Shown here one piece after another: positions 7,764 through 14,933 of a stretch of DNA of 33,305 nt (position 1 is the first letter of the stretch; each line of letters begins with the position of its first letter). The stretch covers positions 405,216 to 438,520 of the forward strand of contig NZ_RDBH01000114.1 in assembly GCF_008042145.1 (NCBI RefSeq). Reading direction: 5' to 3'. The translations under genes and the position numbers were made by a program. The notes beneath the pieces were generated by a model. That model was not told the origin of the DNA and made no database searches. It was given only the letters and a program-made list of their open reading frames with translations. This DNA is from Streptomyces sp. adm13(2018) (GTDB lineage: Bacteria > Actinomycetota > Actinomycetes > Streptomycetales > Streptomycetaceae).

Positions 7764-8417
7764 CTAAGCTGCGCTGTTTCGGACCAGGGCGTAGGCCTCG
7801 CGCAGATCGCCGCCCGTGTAGGTGTGGCGGGCGAGCCCGGCGAGGTGGTGGTCCGCGTTCACCGCCACCGTGTCCGGCACGATCGCGAACAGCTCCGCGT
7901 CGGACATCGAGTCCCCGTAGGCGACGCAGTGGGCCGGGTCCACCCCGTACTCGGCACAGAGCTCCCCCGCGATCCGCACCTTGGCCCGTGCGTTGAGGAT
8001 GCCCGGCCGGTGCACCGGCTCGGTGAAGGGAAGGGCCGGCCAGCGCGACCCGTGCACCGCGTGGGCACCCCAGTCGAGAAGCCGCTCGACGAAGAAGTCG
8101 GGGGAGAGCGAGATGACCGCACAGCGGTCACCGCGGTCCCGGATGTCCGCCCAGACCTCGCGGATGCCCAGCAGCCAGGGCGCCCCGTCGAAGGCAGCCG
8201 TGACCTGCTCCACGGTGAGCGCGGACCACAGCGCGCGGGCCCGCACGGCGAACTCGTCCGGGGTGAGCCCCTGGAGAAAGCCCTTCTCCAGGGCGGCGAT
8301 CTCCTCGTCGACCCCCAGCTGCCGCGAGATCTCCACCGCGGCGGCCGATCCCCGGATCAGGGTGCCGTCGAGATCGAAGAGATGCAGGCGCTGCCGTCGC
8401 GGTTTCACGTGAAACAT
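7764..8417 (-). CDS. HAD-family hydrolase (phosphoserine-phosphatase-like)
   Basis: 217 residues. The HAD motifs are complete: motif I FDLDGTL (nucleophile Asp15, Asp17), motif II VISLSPD, a motif III lysine in NARAKVRIAG, and motif IV YGDSMSD. The GDSxSD form and the helical cap resemble the SerB/phosphoserine-phosphatase subgroup, but the substrate is undetermined. The start at 8417 gives MFHVKPRRQR, whose first codons lie inside a parS site (8402-8415). An internal GTG at 8409 (VKPRRQR) would leave parS partly in the leader instead. Confidence 0.85.
   Translation of the reverse strand: MFHVKPRRQRLHLFDLDGTLIRGSAAAVEISRQLGVDEEIAALEKGFLQGLTPDEFAVRARALWSALTVEQVTAAFDGAPWLLGIREVWADIRDRGDRCAVISLSPDFFVERLLDWGAHAVHGSRWPALPFTEPVHRPGILNARAKVRIAGELCAEYGVDPAHCVAYGDSMSDAELFAIVPDTVAVNADHHLAGLARHTYTGGDLREAYALVRNSAA
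8402..8415. promoter_or_regulatory. parS (ParB binding) site 1
   Basis: Exact 14-bp GTTTCACGTGAAAC, with G rather than T as outer left flank and A on the right. It lies within the first codons of the HAD hydrolase gene. Streptomyces ParB binds this sequence near oriC to organise and segregate chromosomes during sporulation. Confidence 0.93.
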
Positions 8418-8481
8418 CGTCGCCGTCCCGCGGCCGGGAGGCAACGGGCCCTCCAGTGGAGCGACTGGAGGGGCTCGGCAA

Positions 8482-8565
8482 CCGACGCTGCCCTCGGGCG
8501 GCCGACCACTGCCCTCGGGCGACCGACCGCCGCCCCGGCTCCGGCCGACCGCTGCCCTCGGCCGG
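8482..8565 (+). repeat. Three degenerate copies of a ~21-bp GC-rich repeat
   Basis: Copies at about 8482-8501, 8502-8522 and 8545-8565 share CCGAC..CTGCCCTCGG. They lie in the 202-bp gap between the divergent HAD and GNAT genes. Role unknown; they may be simple slippage products. Confidence 0.6.
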
Positions 8566-8619
8566 CCGGATCCGGTAAAGCGGTGGACGGAAGATCGCCG
8601 CTTCGGCCAGCCTGACAGC

Positions 8620-9483
8620 ATGCCGCTCTCCCCCACCCCGCTCTCCCAGCTCCCCATCCGGCGCCTCACCATGGACGACCTCCTCGCCTGCGCCGACCTC
8701 TCCGAGAACCGGAACTGGCCGCGCGAGGAGCACAAGTGGGGCCTCCTGCTCAGCGCCGGCACCGGCTTCGGCATCGACGACCCGTCCGGGTCCGGGCTGG
8801 TCACCTGCGCCGTGGTCACCTCGTACGGCCCGGGGCTCGCCGCGATCGGCATGGTTCTCGTCGCCGAGCGGTACGCCCGCCAGGGCGTGGGACGCCGCCT
8901 CATGGAGCATGTGCTCGCGGAATCCGGGGGCACCCCGCTCACCCTGCACGCGACACCGAACGGGCAGCCCCTCTACGAGCAGCTGGGCTTCACTCTCACG
9001 GGCCGCGCGGAGATGGTGCGCGGCCGCTTCACCTTCGCCGCACCCGCGCCGACCGTTCCGGTCCGCCCGGCGACGGCCGAGGACCTCCGGGCGATCCTCC
9101 GTCTCGACCACGAGGTCTTCGGACTCGATCGCACCCACGTGATCACCCGGCTCCCCGCGTTCGCCGACCACCTCCGGGTGGCTGAGGAGAACGGCGAGAT
9201 CACGGGCTTCGCGGCGGCCTGGCCCAACATGGACACCCATGTCGTCGGACCGCTGATCGCCCGGGACACCGCCACCGCCCAGGCCCTGATCGCCTCGCTC
9301 GCGGCCGCGGGCGACCGTCCGCTGCGCACGGACATCGATGTGCGGCACTCGGACCTGCTGAGCTGGGTGAAGGAGAACGGTCTCGACCCGATCACCTTCA
9401 ACGCGGTGATGGTGCGCTCCCTCCCCGAGCTCCCCGGCGACTGGACCCGCCGCTTCGCTCCCCTGACCGTCGCCGCCGGGTAG
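8620..9483 (+). CDS. GNAT N-acetyltransferase with C-terminal second acetyltransferase-like domain
   Basis: 287 residues. The N-terminal GNAT domain (about 12-145) shows the acetyl-CoA-binding segment VLVAERYARQGVGRRLMEHV (the Q/RxxGxG/A pyrophosphate loop is RQGVGR) and LYEQLGFT at its end. From about residue 148 (PVRPATAEDLRAILRLDHEVFG) a second degenerate GNAT-like half follows, as in the YitH/Acetyltransf_18 group. Substrate unknown. ATG at 8620 is used; the ribosome binding site is weak. Upstream is a repeat-rich 200-bp gap shared with the divergent HAD gene. Confidence 0.85.
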   Translation: MPLSPTPLSQLPIRRLTMDDLLACADLSENRNWPREEHKWGLLLSAGTGFGIDDPSGSGLVTCAVVTSYGPGLAAIGMVLVAERYARQGVGRRLMEHVLAESGGTPLTLHATPNGQPLYEQLGFTLTGRAEMVRGRFTFAAPAPTVPVRPATAEDLRAILRLDHEVFGLDRTHVITRLPAFADHLRVAEENGEITGFAAAWPNMDTHVVGPLIARDTATAQALIASLAAAGDRPLRTDIDVRHSDLLSWVKENGLDPITFNAVMVRSLPELPGDWTRRFAPLTVAAG

Positions 9484-9539
9484 TGCGGCGACCGGCGCAG
9501 TAGGGCAGTCCGGGAGCCGAGCAGGATGGCTCCGACGAT

Positions 9540-9600
9540 TTACTTGCACACGCGCATTATTGCGTCGCATCGTTTACTCTGGTGGGGAACCGCTCCGGTG
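9540..9600 (+). promoter_or_regulatory. Candidate promoter/operator of the MarR gene
   Basis: A relatively AT-rich stretch with the short inverted repeat CGCA-TTAT-TGCG (9554-9565) and TTTACT elements at about 9539-9544 and 9573-9578. MarR regulators commonly bind such repeats over their own promoter; no -35/-10 pair with good spacing could be fixed. Confidence 0.3.
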
Positions 9601-9624
9601 CCGAGGAGAGACCGAGGAGAGACC

Positions 9625-10083
9625 ATGACCGCGACGGACCCCGCACTCACCGCGCTCTCCCAGCGCTGGTGCGCCCTCTCCCTCCTCCACGGCAGGATCG
9701 AGACGCACATCGAGCGCGCCCTGGAGGCCCGACACGGTCTGAGCGTGCGCGAGTTCTCACTCCTCGACGTCCTCAGCCGGCAGCACAGCGGTCCGGGCGG
9801 GCACCTCCAGATGAAGCAGGTCGCCGACGCCGTCGTCCTCAGCCAGAGCGCCACCACCCGGCTGGTCACCCGGCTCGAGGACCGGGGCCTGCTCACCCGC
9901 TATCTCTGCGCCACCGACCGGCGCGGCATCTACACCGACGTCACCGAGGCGGGCCAGAAGCTCCTGGCGGAGGCCAGGCCCACCAACGACAGCGCACTGC
10001 GCGAGGCCCTCGACGAGGCCGCCAAGAACCCGGAGCTGGCCCCGCTGGTCCAGGTCGTGGAGGGCGTGGGCGTTCCCGCCTGA
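9625..10083 (+). CDS. MarR-family transcriptional regulator
   Basis: 152 residues from the ATG at 9625, preceded by GAGGAGAG; the longer open frame from 9526 is leader. The MarR winged HTH is clear: LSVREFSLLDVLSRQ, then QMKQVADAVVLSQSATTRLV (recognition helix) and RLEDRGLLTRYLCATDRRG (wing). The C-terminal helix (ALREALDEAAKNPELAPLV) serves dimerisation. It lies between two same-strand GNAT genes, with 141 bp and 84 bp gaps, so it could control itself and one of them. The ligand is unknown. Confidence 0.88.
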   Translation: MTATDPALTALSQRWCALSLLHGRIETHIERALEARHGLSVREFSLLDVLSRQHSGPGGHLQMKQVADAVVLSQSATTRLVTRLEDRGLLTRYLCATDRRGIYTDVTEAGQKLLAEARPTNDSALREALDEAAKNPELAPLVQVVEGVGVPA

Positions 10084-10167
10084 GCCCTCCGAACGCCAGG
10101 CACCCGCTGCCGAGGCCCGTCCGCCCGACGATGCCCGCCGGCCGCGCGAGGTCCTACGCTGCGAGGC

Positions 10168-10620
10168 ATGAGCGATCTTGAGATACGCCCCGCCACCGCG
10201 GAGGACATCGGACCCGTCGTCGCCATGCTCGCCGACGACCCCCTGGGCGCGCAGCGCGAGTCCCCCGACGACCTCGGCCCGTACCTCGCGGCCTTCACAC
10301 GTCTCGTGCACGACCCGCAGCAACACCTCGTCGTTGCCACCCGTGCGAACAAGGTCGTCGGCACGCTCCAGCTGACGATCATCCCGGGCCTCTCCCGTCG
10401 GGGTGCCACTCGTTCGATCATCGAGGGCGTCCGCATCCACGCCGAGGAGCGTGGCAGCGGTCTGGGAACCCAACTGATCGAGTGGGCCGTCGAGGAGTCC
10501 GGACGCCAGGGCTGCCAACTCATCCAGCTGACCTCCGACGTCACCCGCACCGATGCCCACCGCTTCTACGAGCGGCTCGGCTTCGAGGCCTCCCACCTGG
10601 GCTTCAAGAAGAGCCTCTGA
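10168..10620 (+). CDS. GNAT N-acetyltransferase
   Basis: 150 residues forming a single complete GNAT fold. It has the N-terminal strand LEIRPATAEDIGPVVAML, beta-4 VVGTLQLTIIPGLSRRG, the acetyl-CoA loop IHAEERGSGLGTQLIEWAV and the terminal AHRFYERLGFEASHLGFKK. The substrate is unknown. The ATG is preceded at 7 bases by TACGCT, a plausible -10 element, so the message may be leaderless. A strong hairpin terminator and then a parS palindrome follow the stop. Confidence 0.88.
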   Translation: MSDLEIRPATAEDIGPVVAMLADDPLGAQRESPDDLGPYLAAFTRLVHDPQQHLVVATRANKVVGTLQLTIIPGLSRRGATRSIIEGVRIHAEERGSGLGTQLIEWAVEESGRQGCQLIQLTSDVTRTDAHRFYERLGFEASHLGFKKSL

Positions 10621-10636
10621 GGCAGAGCCTCATCCG

Positions 10637-10672
10637 AACGGGTGCGCCGGTCCGGGTCCCGGCGCACCCGTT
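10637..10672. terminator. Hairpin terminator after the GNAT gene
   Basis: AACGGGTGCGCCGG (10637-10650) pairs perfectly with CCGGCGCACCCGTT (10659-10672), with an 8-base loop. It lies 17 bp after the stop and before the convergent beta-lactamase-like gene, so it may act on both strands. Confidence 0.8.
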
Positions 10673-10703
10673 CTGCGGTGTTTCACGTGAAACACCGCAG
10701 AAC
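10670..10703. promoter_or_regulatory. parS site 2 inside a 34-bp perfect palindrome
   Basis: The parS core GTTTCACGTGAAAC is at 10680-10693, with perfect 16-bp TGTTTCACGTGAAACA at 10679-10694. Symmetry extends outward through GTTCTGCGG/CCGCAGAAC to 10670-10703. Located between two convergent genes, it can act as both a ParB site and a hairpin. Confidence 0.93.
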
Positions 10704-10720
10704 AGATCACACAGGCGGGC

Positions 10721-12112
10721 TCAGAGCCCGCGCCAGCCCTCTTCGTCCACACCGCCGGGCACCGCGTCCGCAGGCGCGTACGGCTCCCGCGTGAAGACGA
10801 AGGAACCGAGGTCCAGATGGCTCACGCTGCCGTCCGCGCGCCGCACCGCCCGAAGCGTCTCGCCCTCGTAGTAGCCGTTGAGTCCGACCCAGCCCCCGTC
10901 GGGCAGTGCGCGGAAGCGGGCCCGCCGCCCGGCGCCCCGCAGGGGTTCGAGCACCACACCCCGCTCGGGGCCGACCCGGAGCCCGTAGGCGTACGTGCCC
11001 CAGTACCAGGGGCCCGCCAAGGCCAGCAGCTCCTCGTCCACCTCGGCCTCGGGAAGCGGTCGCCAGGGCTCCGGGAACCGCGGCTCGGCCTCCGCCACGA
11101 TCCGTACGAGATCGGCGGCCACAGCCCCCGTCAGCGGCCCCGAGGTGGCATTGGCGAGAGCGATCGCCCCGAGTCCGTCCTCCACGCTCACCCAGAGAGC
11201 GGCGACGAAGCCCGGCAGTGAACCGGAGTGGCCGATCAGGGTGCGGCCGTCCCTGCGGACCAGCTGCAGACCGAGCCCGTAGCCCCCCTCCCAGTCGCCC
11301 TCGCCGCCCGCGGCGGCCGGGGCCCGCATCTCCGCCACGGTCGACGCCGCGAGCACCCGCTCGTCACCGGCCGCGAGGAAGGCGGCGAAGCGGGCGAGAT
11401 CCGCGGCCGTCGACCAGAGCTGTCCGGCCGGCGCCATGAGCCCGAGGTCCTCGGACGGCTCCGGCAGCATCACGTCGGCCCACGGGTGCACCGCCCAGCC
11501 GCCCGCGTGCGGTGCGACCGGCTCCGACGTCGTACGGTCCATCCCGAGCGGCTCCAGGATCTCGCGCCGCAGCGTCTCCTCCCAGGACACCCCCCGCACG
11601 GCCTCGACCAGCGAACCGAGCAGCGTGTAGCCGGGGTTGGAGTAGTGGTGGCGACGCCCCGGCGCCTGCCGGAAGGGCTCCTCCCCCAGCACGTCGGAGA
11701 GCTCCGGCCGCAGCTCGGCAGAGGAACGCTCCCACCACTGGCCCGGCGTCTCGGCCCCGAGACCCGCGCTGTGCCCGAGCAGCTGAGCGATCGTCACGGC
11801 CCCGGCGCCCGTGCCCTTGAGGTGGCGCTCCAGCGGATCGTCGAGGCCGAGGAGTCCCTCGTCCCGCAGCCTCAGCACCAGCACGGCCGTGAACACCTTG
11901 GTGATCGACCCGATCCTGAACTGGGTGTCCGCGTCCGGCGCGTGCCCGTCCACGCAACTGCGGGAGCCGCTCCACACCAGCGCGCCCTCGCGCACCACCG
12001 CTCCCACGACGGAGGGCGCCCGCCCCTCGGACTGGGCCACCGCGACCCGGTGCAGCAGCGCCCGCTCGGTACCGGGCAGCAGGGATTCGAAAGTTGTCGT
12101 CATGGCCCCCAT
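10721..12112 (-). CDS. Serine hydrolase of the beta-lactamase/class C fold
   Basis: 463 residues. Active-site motifs of the beta-lactamase/D-aminopeptidase family are present: S69-I-T-K72 (SxxK nucleophile and base), YSNPGY (YxN) and GHSG (HxG in place of KTG). The core domain covers about residues 12-350, with a C-terminal beta-rich extension to 463. No signal peptide is visible at MTTTFESLLPGTE, so a cytoplasmic esterase or peptidase is more likely than a resistance beta-lactamase. ATG at 12112 (GGGGGAT upstream) or 12103 are both possible starts. It is convergent with the GNAT gene. Confidence 0.85.
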   Translation of the reverse strand: MGAMTTTFESLLPGTERALLHRVAVAQSEGRAPSVVGAVVREGALVWSGSRSCVDGHAPDADTQFRIGSITKVFTAVLVLRLRDEGLLGLDDPLERHLKGTGAGAVTIAQLLGHSAGLGAETPGQWWERSSAELRPELSDVLGEEPFRQAPGRRHHYSNPGYTLLGSLVEAVRGVSWEETLRREILEPLGMDRTTSEPVAPHAGGWAVHPWADVMLPEPSEDLGLMAPAGQLWSTAADLARFAAFLAAGDERVLAASTVAEMRAPAAAGGEGDWEGGYGLGLQLVRRDGRTLIGHSGSLPGFVAALWVSVEDGLGAIALANATSGPLTGAVAADLVRIVAEAEPRFPEPWRPLPEAEVDEELLALAGPWYWGTYAYGLRVGPERGVVLEPLRGAGRRARFRALPDGGWVGLNGYYEGETLRAVRRADGSVSHLDLGSFVFTREPYAPADAVPGGVDEEGWRGL

Positions 12113-12215
12113 CCAACGTGATCCCCCGGACGGGCGGTGCGCCGCGGCGCACCGATCAGTTTCCGGCGCCGCGTCGGTCCGCACTCACGAGACCCCTCCA
12201 CGGAAGGCTGGCGCC

Positions 12216-12734
12216 ATGCGAAAACTGATCTACGGCATGAACGTGACCCTGGACGGCTACATCGCCGCGCCCGGCGACGACATCGGCTGGAGCGTGCCGA
12301 GCGACGAGCTGTTCCAGTTCTGGTCCGACCAGCTGGAGGCGACCGAACTGACCCTGTACGGCCGCAAGCTGTGGGAGACCATGAGCTCCTACTGGCCGAC
12401 CGGCGACCAGCTGCCCGAAGCGACTCCGGCGGAGATCACCTTCGCGCGGCGCTGGAGGGACATGACCAAGGTGGTGTTCTCCTCGACGATCGCCGAGGTC
12501 GACTGGAACACCCGGCTGGTCACCGGCGACGCGGTAGCGGAGATCGCCCGCCTCAAGGCCGAGGACGGCGGCCCGATGGACATCGGCGGCGCGACCCTCG
12601 CCGGCGCGGCCATGCGGGCCGGCCTGATCGACGAGTACGTACTGGCCACCGCCCCGGTCCTGGCAGGCGGCGGCACCCCGTTCTTCACCACCCTGGACCA
12701 CTGGACGAACCTCACCCTGCTGGAAACACGAACG
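12216..12734 (+). pseudogene. RibD C-terminal/dihydrofolate-reductase-like protein, 3' end lost at a chimeric join
   Basis: The first 173 residues (MRKLIYGMNVTLDGYIAAPG..., LTLYGRKLWETMSSYW, GGATLAGAAMRAGLIDEYVL) are a RibD_C/dihydrofolate-reductase-fold reductase of the YyaP/YwjB type, binding NADPH. ATG 12216 has GGAAGG nine bases upstream. The last genuine residues are LLETRTL; family members continue about a dozen residues more to a final strand. At 12735 the sequence switches into an inverted dnaB fragment. The frame stays open through it, reading DnaB residues 283-358 in sense, then nonsense, for hundreds of codons across antisense dnaB. If the join is an artefact, the gene is intact in the organism. 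Confidence 0.85.
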
Positions 12735-12966
12735 CTGCCCAGCGTCATCTTCTCCCTCGAAATGGGCCGCAACGAGATCGCGATGCGTCTGCTCTCGGCG
12801 GAGGCCCGCGTCGCGCTGCACCACATGCGCTCCGGCACGATGACCGACGAGGACTGGACCCGGCTCGCCCGGCGGATGCCGGACGTCTCCCAGGCCCCGC
12901 TCTACATCGACGACTCCCCGAACCTCTCGATGATGGAGATCCGGGCGAAGTGCCGTCGGCTCAAGC
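12735..12966 (+). repeat. Exact inverted copy of internal dnaB segment (partner 13436-13667)
   Basis: 232 bp, exactly the reverse complement of 13436-13667 (n pairs with 26402-n). It encodes on the plus strand the DnaB stretch PSVIFSLEMGRNEIAMRLLS up to AKCRRLK. It directly follows the truncated reductase gene in frame and directly precedes the palindrome at 12967. Confidence 0.95.
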
Positions 12967-13059
12967 CTACTCCCGCTTCGTGGACATGGCCCAGACCTGA
13001 CCGCCCCCGCCGGCCGCGGGCGCGGTCAGGTCTGGGCCATGTCCACGAAGCGGGAGTAG
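12967..13059. repeat. 93-bp near-perfect palindrome spanning the dnaB 3' end
   Basis: Centred on 13013 (n pairs with 26026-n), with only two mismatched pairs near the centre. The right arm is the last 12 codons of dnaB plus its stop and 3' region; the left arm is an exact inverted copy. The central GC-rich part (about 13001-13025, TGACCGC...GCGGTCA) looks like the natural dnaB terminator hairpin from which the copy folded back. Confidence 0.92.
13001..13025 (-). terminator. Probable dnaB terminator hairpin
   Basis: CCGCCCCCGC...GCGGGCGCGG immediately after the dnaB stop codon forms a GC-rich stem. Because it is embedded in the larger fold-back palindrome, the native terminator may extend differently. 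Confidence 0.5.
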
Positions 13060-14510
13060 TGGCCCTGGAAGGCGACGGTGATGGTGGCCGTGGGGCCGTT
13101 TCGGTGCTTGCCGACGATGATGTCGGCCTCGCCCGCGCGGGGGGACTCCTTCTCGTAGGCGTCCTCGCGGTGCAGCAGGATGACCATGTCCGCGTCCTGC
13201 TCGATCGAGCCGGACTCTCGCAGGTCGGAGACCATCGGCTTCTTGTCGGTGCGCTGTTCGGGGCCACGGTTCAGCTGAGAGAGCGCGATGACCGGCAGTT
13301 CCAGCTCCTTGGCCAGCAGCTTCAGGTTTCGCGACATGTCGGAGACCTCCTGCTGACGGCTCTCCTGCCGCTTCGAGCCGCCGGACTGCATCAGCTGCAG
13401 GTAGTCGATGATGACGAGCTTGAGGCCGTTGCGCTGCTTGAGCCGACGGCACTTCGCCCGGATCTCCATCATCGAGAGGTTCGGGGAGTCGTCGATGTAG
13501 AGCGGGGCCTGGGAGACGTCCGGCATCCGCCGGGCGAGCCGGGTCCAGTCCTCGTCGGTCATCGTGCCGGAGCGCATGTGGTGCAGCGCGACGCGGGCCT
13601 CCGCCGAGAGCAGACGCATCGCGATCTCGTTGCGGCCCATTTCGAGGGAGAAGATGACGCTGGGCAGGTTGTTCTTGATGGACGCCGCACGGGCGAAGTC
13701 CAGCGCCAGGGTCGACTTACCCATGGCGGGACGCGCCGCGATGATGATCATCTGACCGGGGTGCAGACCGTTGGTGAGCGAGTCCAGGTCGGAGAACCCG
13801 GTGGGCACACCGGTCATCTCGCCGCTGCGGGAGCCGATCGCCTCGATCTCGTCGAGCGCCCCCTCCATGATGTCGCCGAGCGGCAGGTAGTCCTCGGTGG
13901 TCCGCTGCTCGGTGACCGCGTAGATCTCGGCCTGGGCCGAGTTCACGATCTCGTCGACGTCCCCGTCGGCCGCGTAGCCCATCTGCGTGATCTTGGTGCC
14001 GGCCTCGACCAGGCGCCGCAGGACGGCCCGCTCGTGGACGATCTCCGCGTAGTACGAGGCGTTGGCCGCGGTCGGTACCGACTGGACCAGGGTGTGCAGG
14101 TAGGAGGCGCCGCCGACCCGGGTGATCTCGCCGCGTTTGGTGAGCTCGGCGCCGACGGTGATCGGGTCGGCCGGCTCGCCCTTGGCGTACAGGTCGAGGA
14201 TGGCCGCGTAGACGGTCTCGTGGGCCGGCTTGTAGAAGTCGTGGCCCTTGATGATCTCCACGACGTCCGCGATGGCGTCCTTGGAGAGCAGCATGCCGCC
14301 GAGGACGGACTGCTCGGCGTCCAGGTCCTGCGGGGGGACGCGCTCGAAGCCTGAGAGGCCGCCGTCCCAGGGCCCGCCCTCGCCGCCGCGCTCGTGCTGG
14401 TCGTCCCGATTGCGGCCGCGGCCGCGTCCCTCGCCCCGGGTACGGGTGGGCAGTCGGTCGCTCGGTCCGCCGTCGGCCCAAGGGTCGTCCATGGGCTCGG
14501 GAATGCTCAC
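13026..14510 (-). CDS. dnaB: Replicative DNA helicase DnaB
   Basis: 494 residues. A disordered charged N-terminus (1-55) is followed by the DnaB N-terminal helical domain (about 58-160), a linker and the RecA-like ATPase domain from about 230. Walker A is ARPAMGKS (259-266), the H2/Walker B region is KLVIIDYLQLMQ, and further motifs are ALSQLNRGPEQR with arginine finger and ADMVILLHRED. No intein is present. The hexamer unwinds DNA at the replication fork and is loaded at oriC after DnaA. GTG at 14510 is chosen (GGAGG six bases upstream) over TTG at 14513. Its own coding sequence is complete, although two segments of it reappear inverted at 12735-13012. Confidence 0.97.
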   Translation of the reverse strand: MSIPEPMDDPWADGGPSDRLPTRTRGEGRGRGRNRDDQHERGGEGGPWDGGLSGFERVPPQDLDAEQSVLGGMLLSKDAIADVVEIIKGHDFYKPAHETVYAAILDLYAKGEPADPITVGAELTKRGEITRVGGASYLHTLVQSVPTAANASYYAEIVHERAVLRRLVEAGTKITQMGYAADGDVDEIVNSAQAEIYAVTEQRTTEDYLPLGDIMEGALDEIEAIGSRSGEMTGVPTGFSDLDSLTNGLHPGQMIIIAARPAMGKSTLALDFARAASIKNNLPSVIFSLEMGRNEIAMRLLSAEARVALHHMRSGTMTDEDWTRLARRMPDVSQAPLYIDDSPNLSMMEIRAKCRRLKQRNGLKLVIIDYLQLMQSGGSKRQESRQQEVSDMSRNLKLLAKELELPVIALSQLNRGPEQRTDKKPMVSDLRESGSIEQDADMVILLHREDAYEKESPRAGEADIIVGKHRNGPTATITVAFQGHYSRFVDMAQT

Positions 14511-14657
14511 CAAGCACCTCCTCCCGTCCGCTCCGCGGACCTCGCCGTGCCACTCTTTCTTACGCCACGGGCTTGATCAACGAGTGGCTTTGCGACCGCT
14601 TCTGGCGCGTCGGGCGCCGGACCACGGTAGGCCCGTCAGGGGCATCAGCCAATCTGG

Positions 14658-14746
14658 TTATCCACAGGCCCTGTGGGTGAAGGCCCCCAGTCTGTGGAGA
14701 ACTCGCCAGAACCTGTGCACGGACCGGGGGACAGCCATGTGGACAA
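14658..14746. promoter_or_regulatory. Cluster of three DnaA-box consensus sequences
   Basis: TTATCCACA at 14658-14666 (plus), TTCTCCACA at 14701-14693 (minus) and TTGTCCACA at 14746-14738 (minus) all fit the Streptomyces DnaA-box consensus (T/C)(T/C)(G/A/C)TCCACA. A near match, TCTTCCACA, lies at 14920-14912. They lie within the 423-bp gap 14511-14933 upstream of dnaB, which otherwise holds only promoter elements. Binding by DnaA is inference. Confidence 0.65.
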
Positions 14747-14870
14747 ACTCATAGGACCCCCGGATTCACGCCCCTGAGCTGCGGTTTTCCCATCCACGGG
14801 CTGTGGGGGAGAAAAACTTCTGCCGCTGGACCAAGATCAGAACAAACGACCCACACCCGAAGCACGTTGC

Positions 14871-14880
14871 CTTCTAGAAG
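14871..14880. promoter_or_regulatory. Short palindrome upstream of the MATE promoter
   Basis: CTTCTAGAAG is a perfect 10-bp palindrome 18 bp upstream of the -35 element of the MATE gene. Candidate operator only. Confidence 0.25.
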
Positions 14881-14897
14881 TAAGGACCATAGATACA

Positions 14898-14926
14898 TTG
14901 CATCTCTTACCTGTGGAAGATTAGAT
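14898..14926 (+). promoter_or_regulatory. Promoter of a leaderless MATE transcript
   Basis: TTGCAT (14898-14903), a 17-bp spacer and TTAGAT (14921-14926), seven bases before the ATG at 14934. No ribosome binding site exists between them, so transcription should begin at or next to the start codon. The spacer contains the DnaA-box near match at 14912-14920. Confidence 0.65.
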
Positions 14927-14933
14927 TGACCCC

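Noticed and set aside
10721..12112. Beta-lactamase-fold gene as an antibiotic-resistance determinant
   Set aside because: No signal peptide and HxG instead of KTG; more consistent with an intracellular esterase or peptidase.
11811..14354. 847-codon open frame on the plus strand through the reductase and dnaB region
   Set aside because: Only residues from 12216 to 12734 are a real protein; the rest is inverted or antisense dnaB kept open by high GC and the chimeric join.
14658..14746. DnaA boxes as the chromosomal origin itself
   Set aside because: Streptomyces oriC carries many more boxes between dnaA and dnaN; neither gene is present, so this is at most an accessory cluster.
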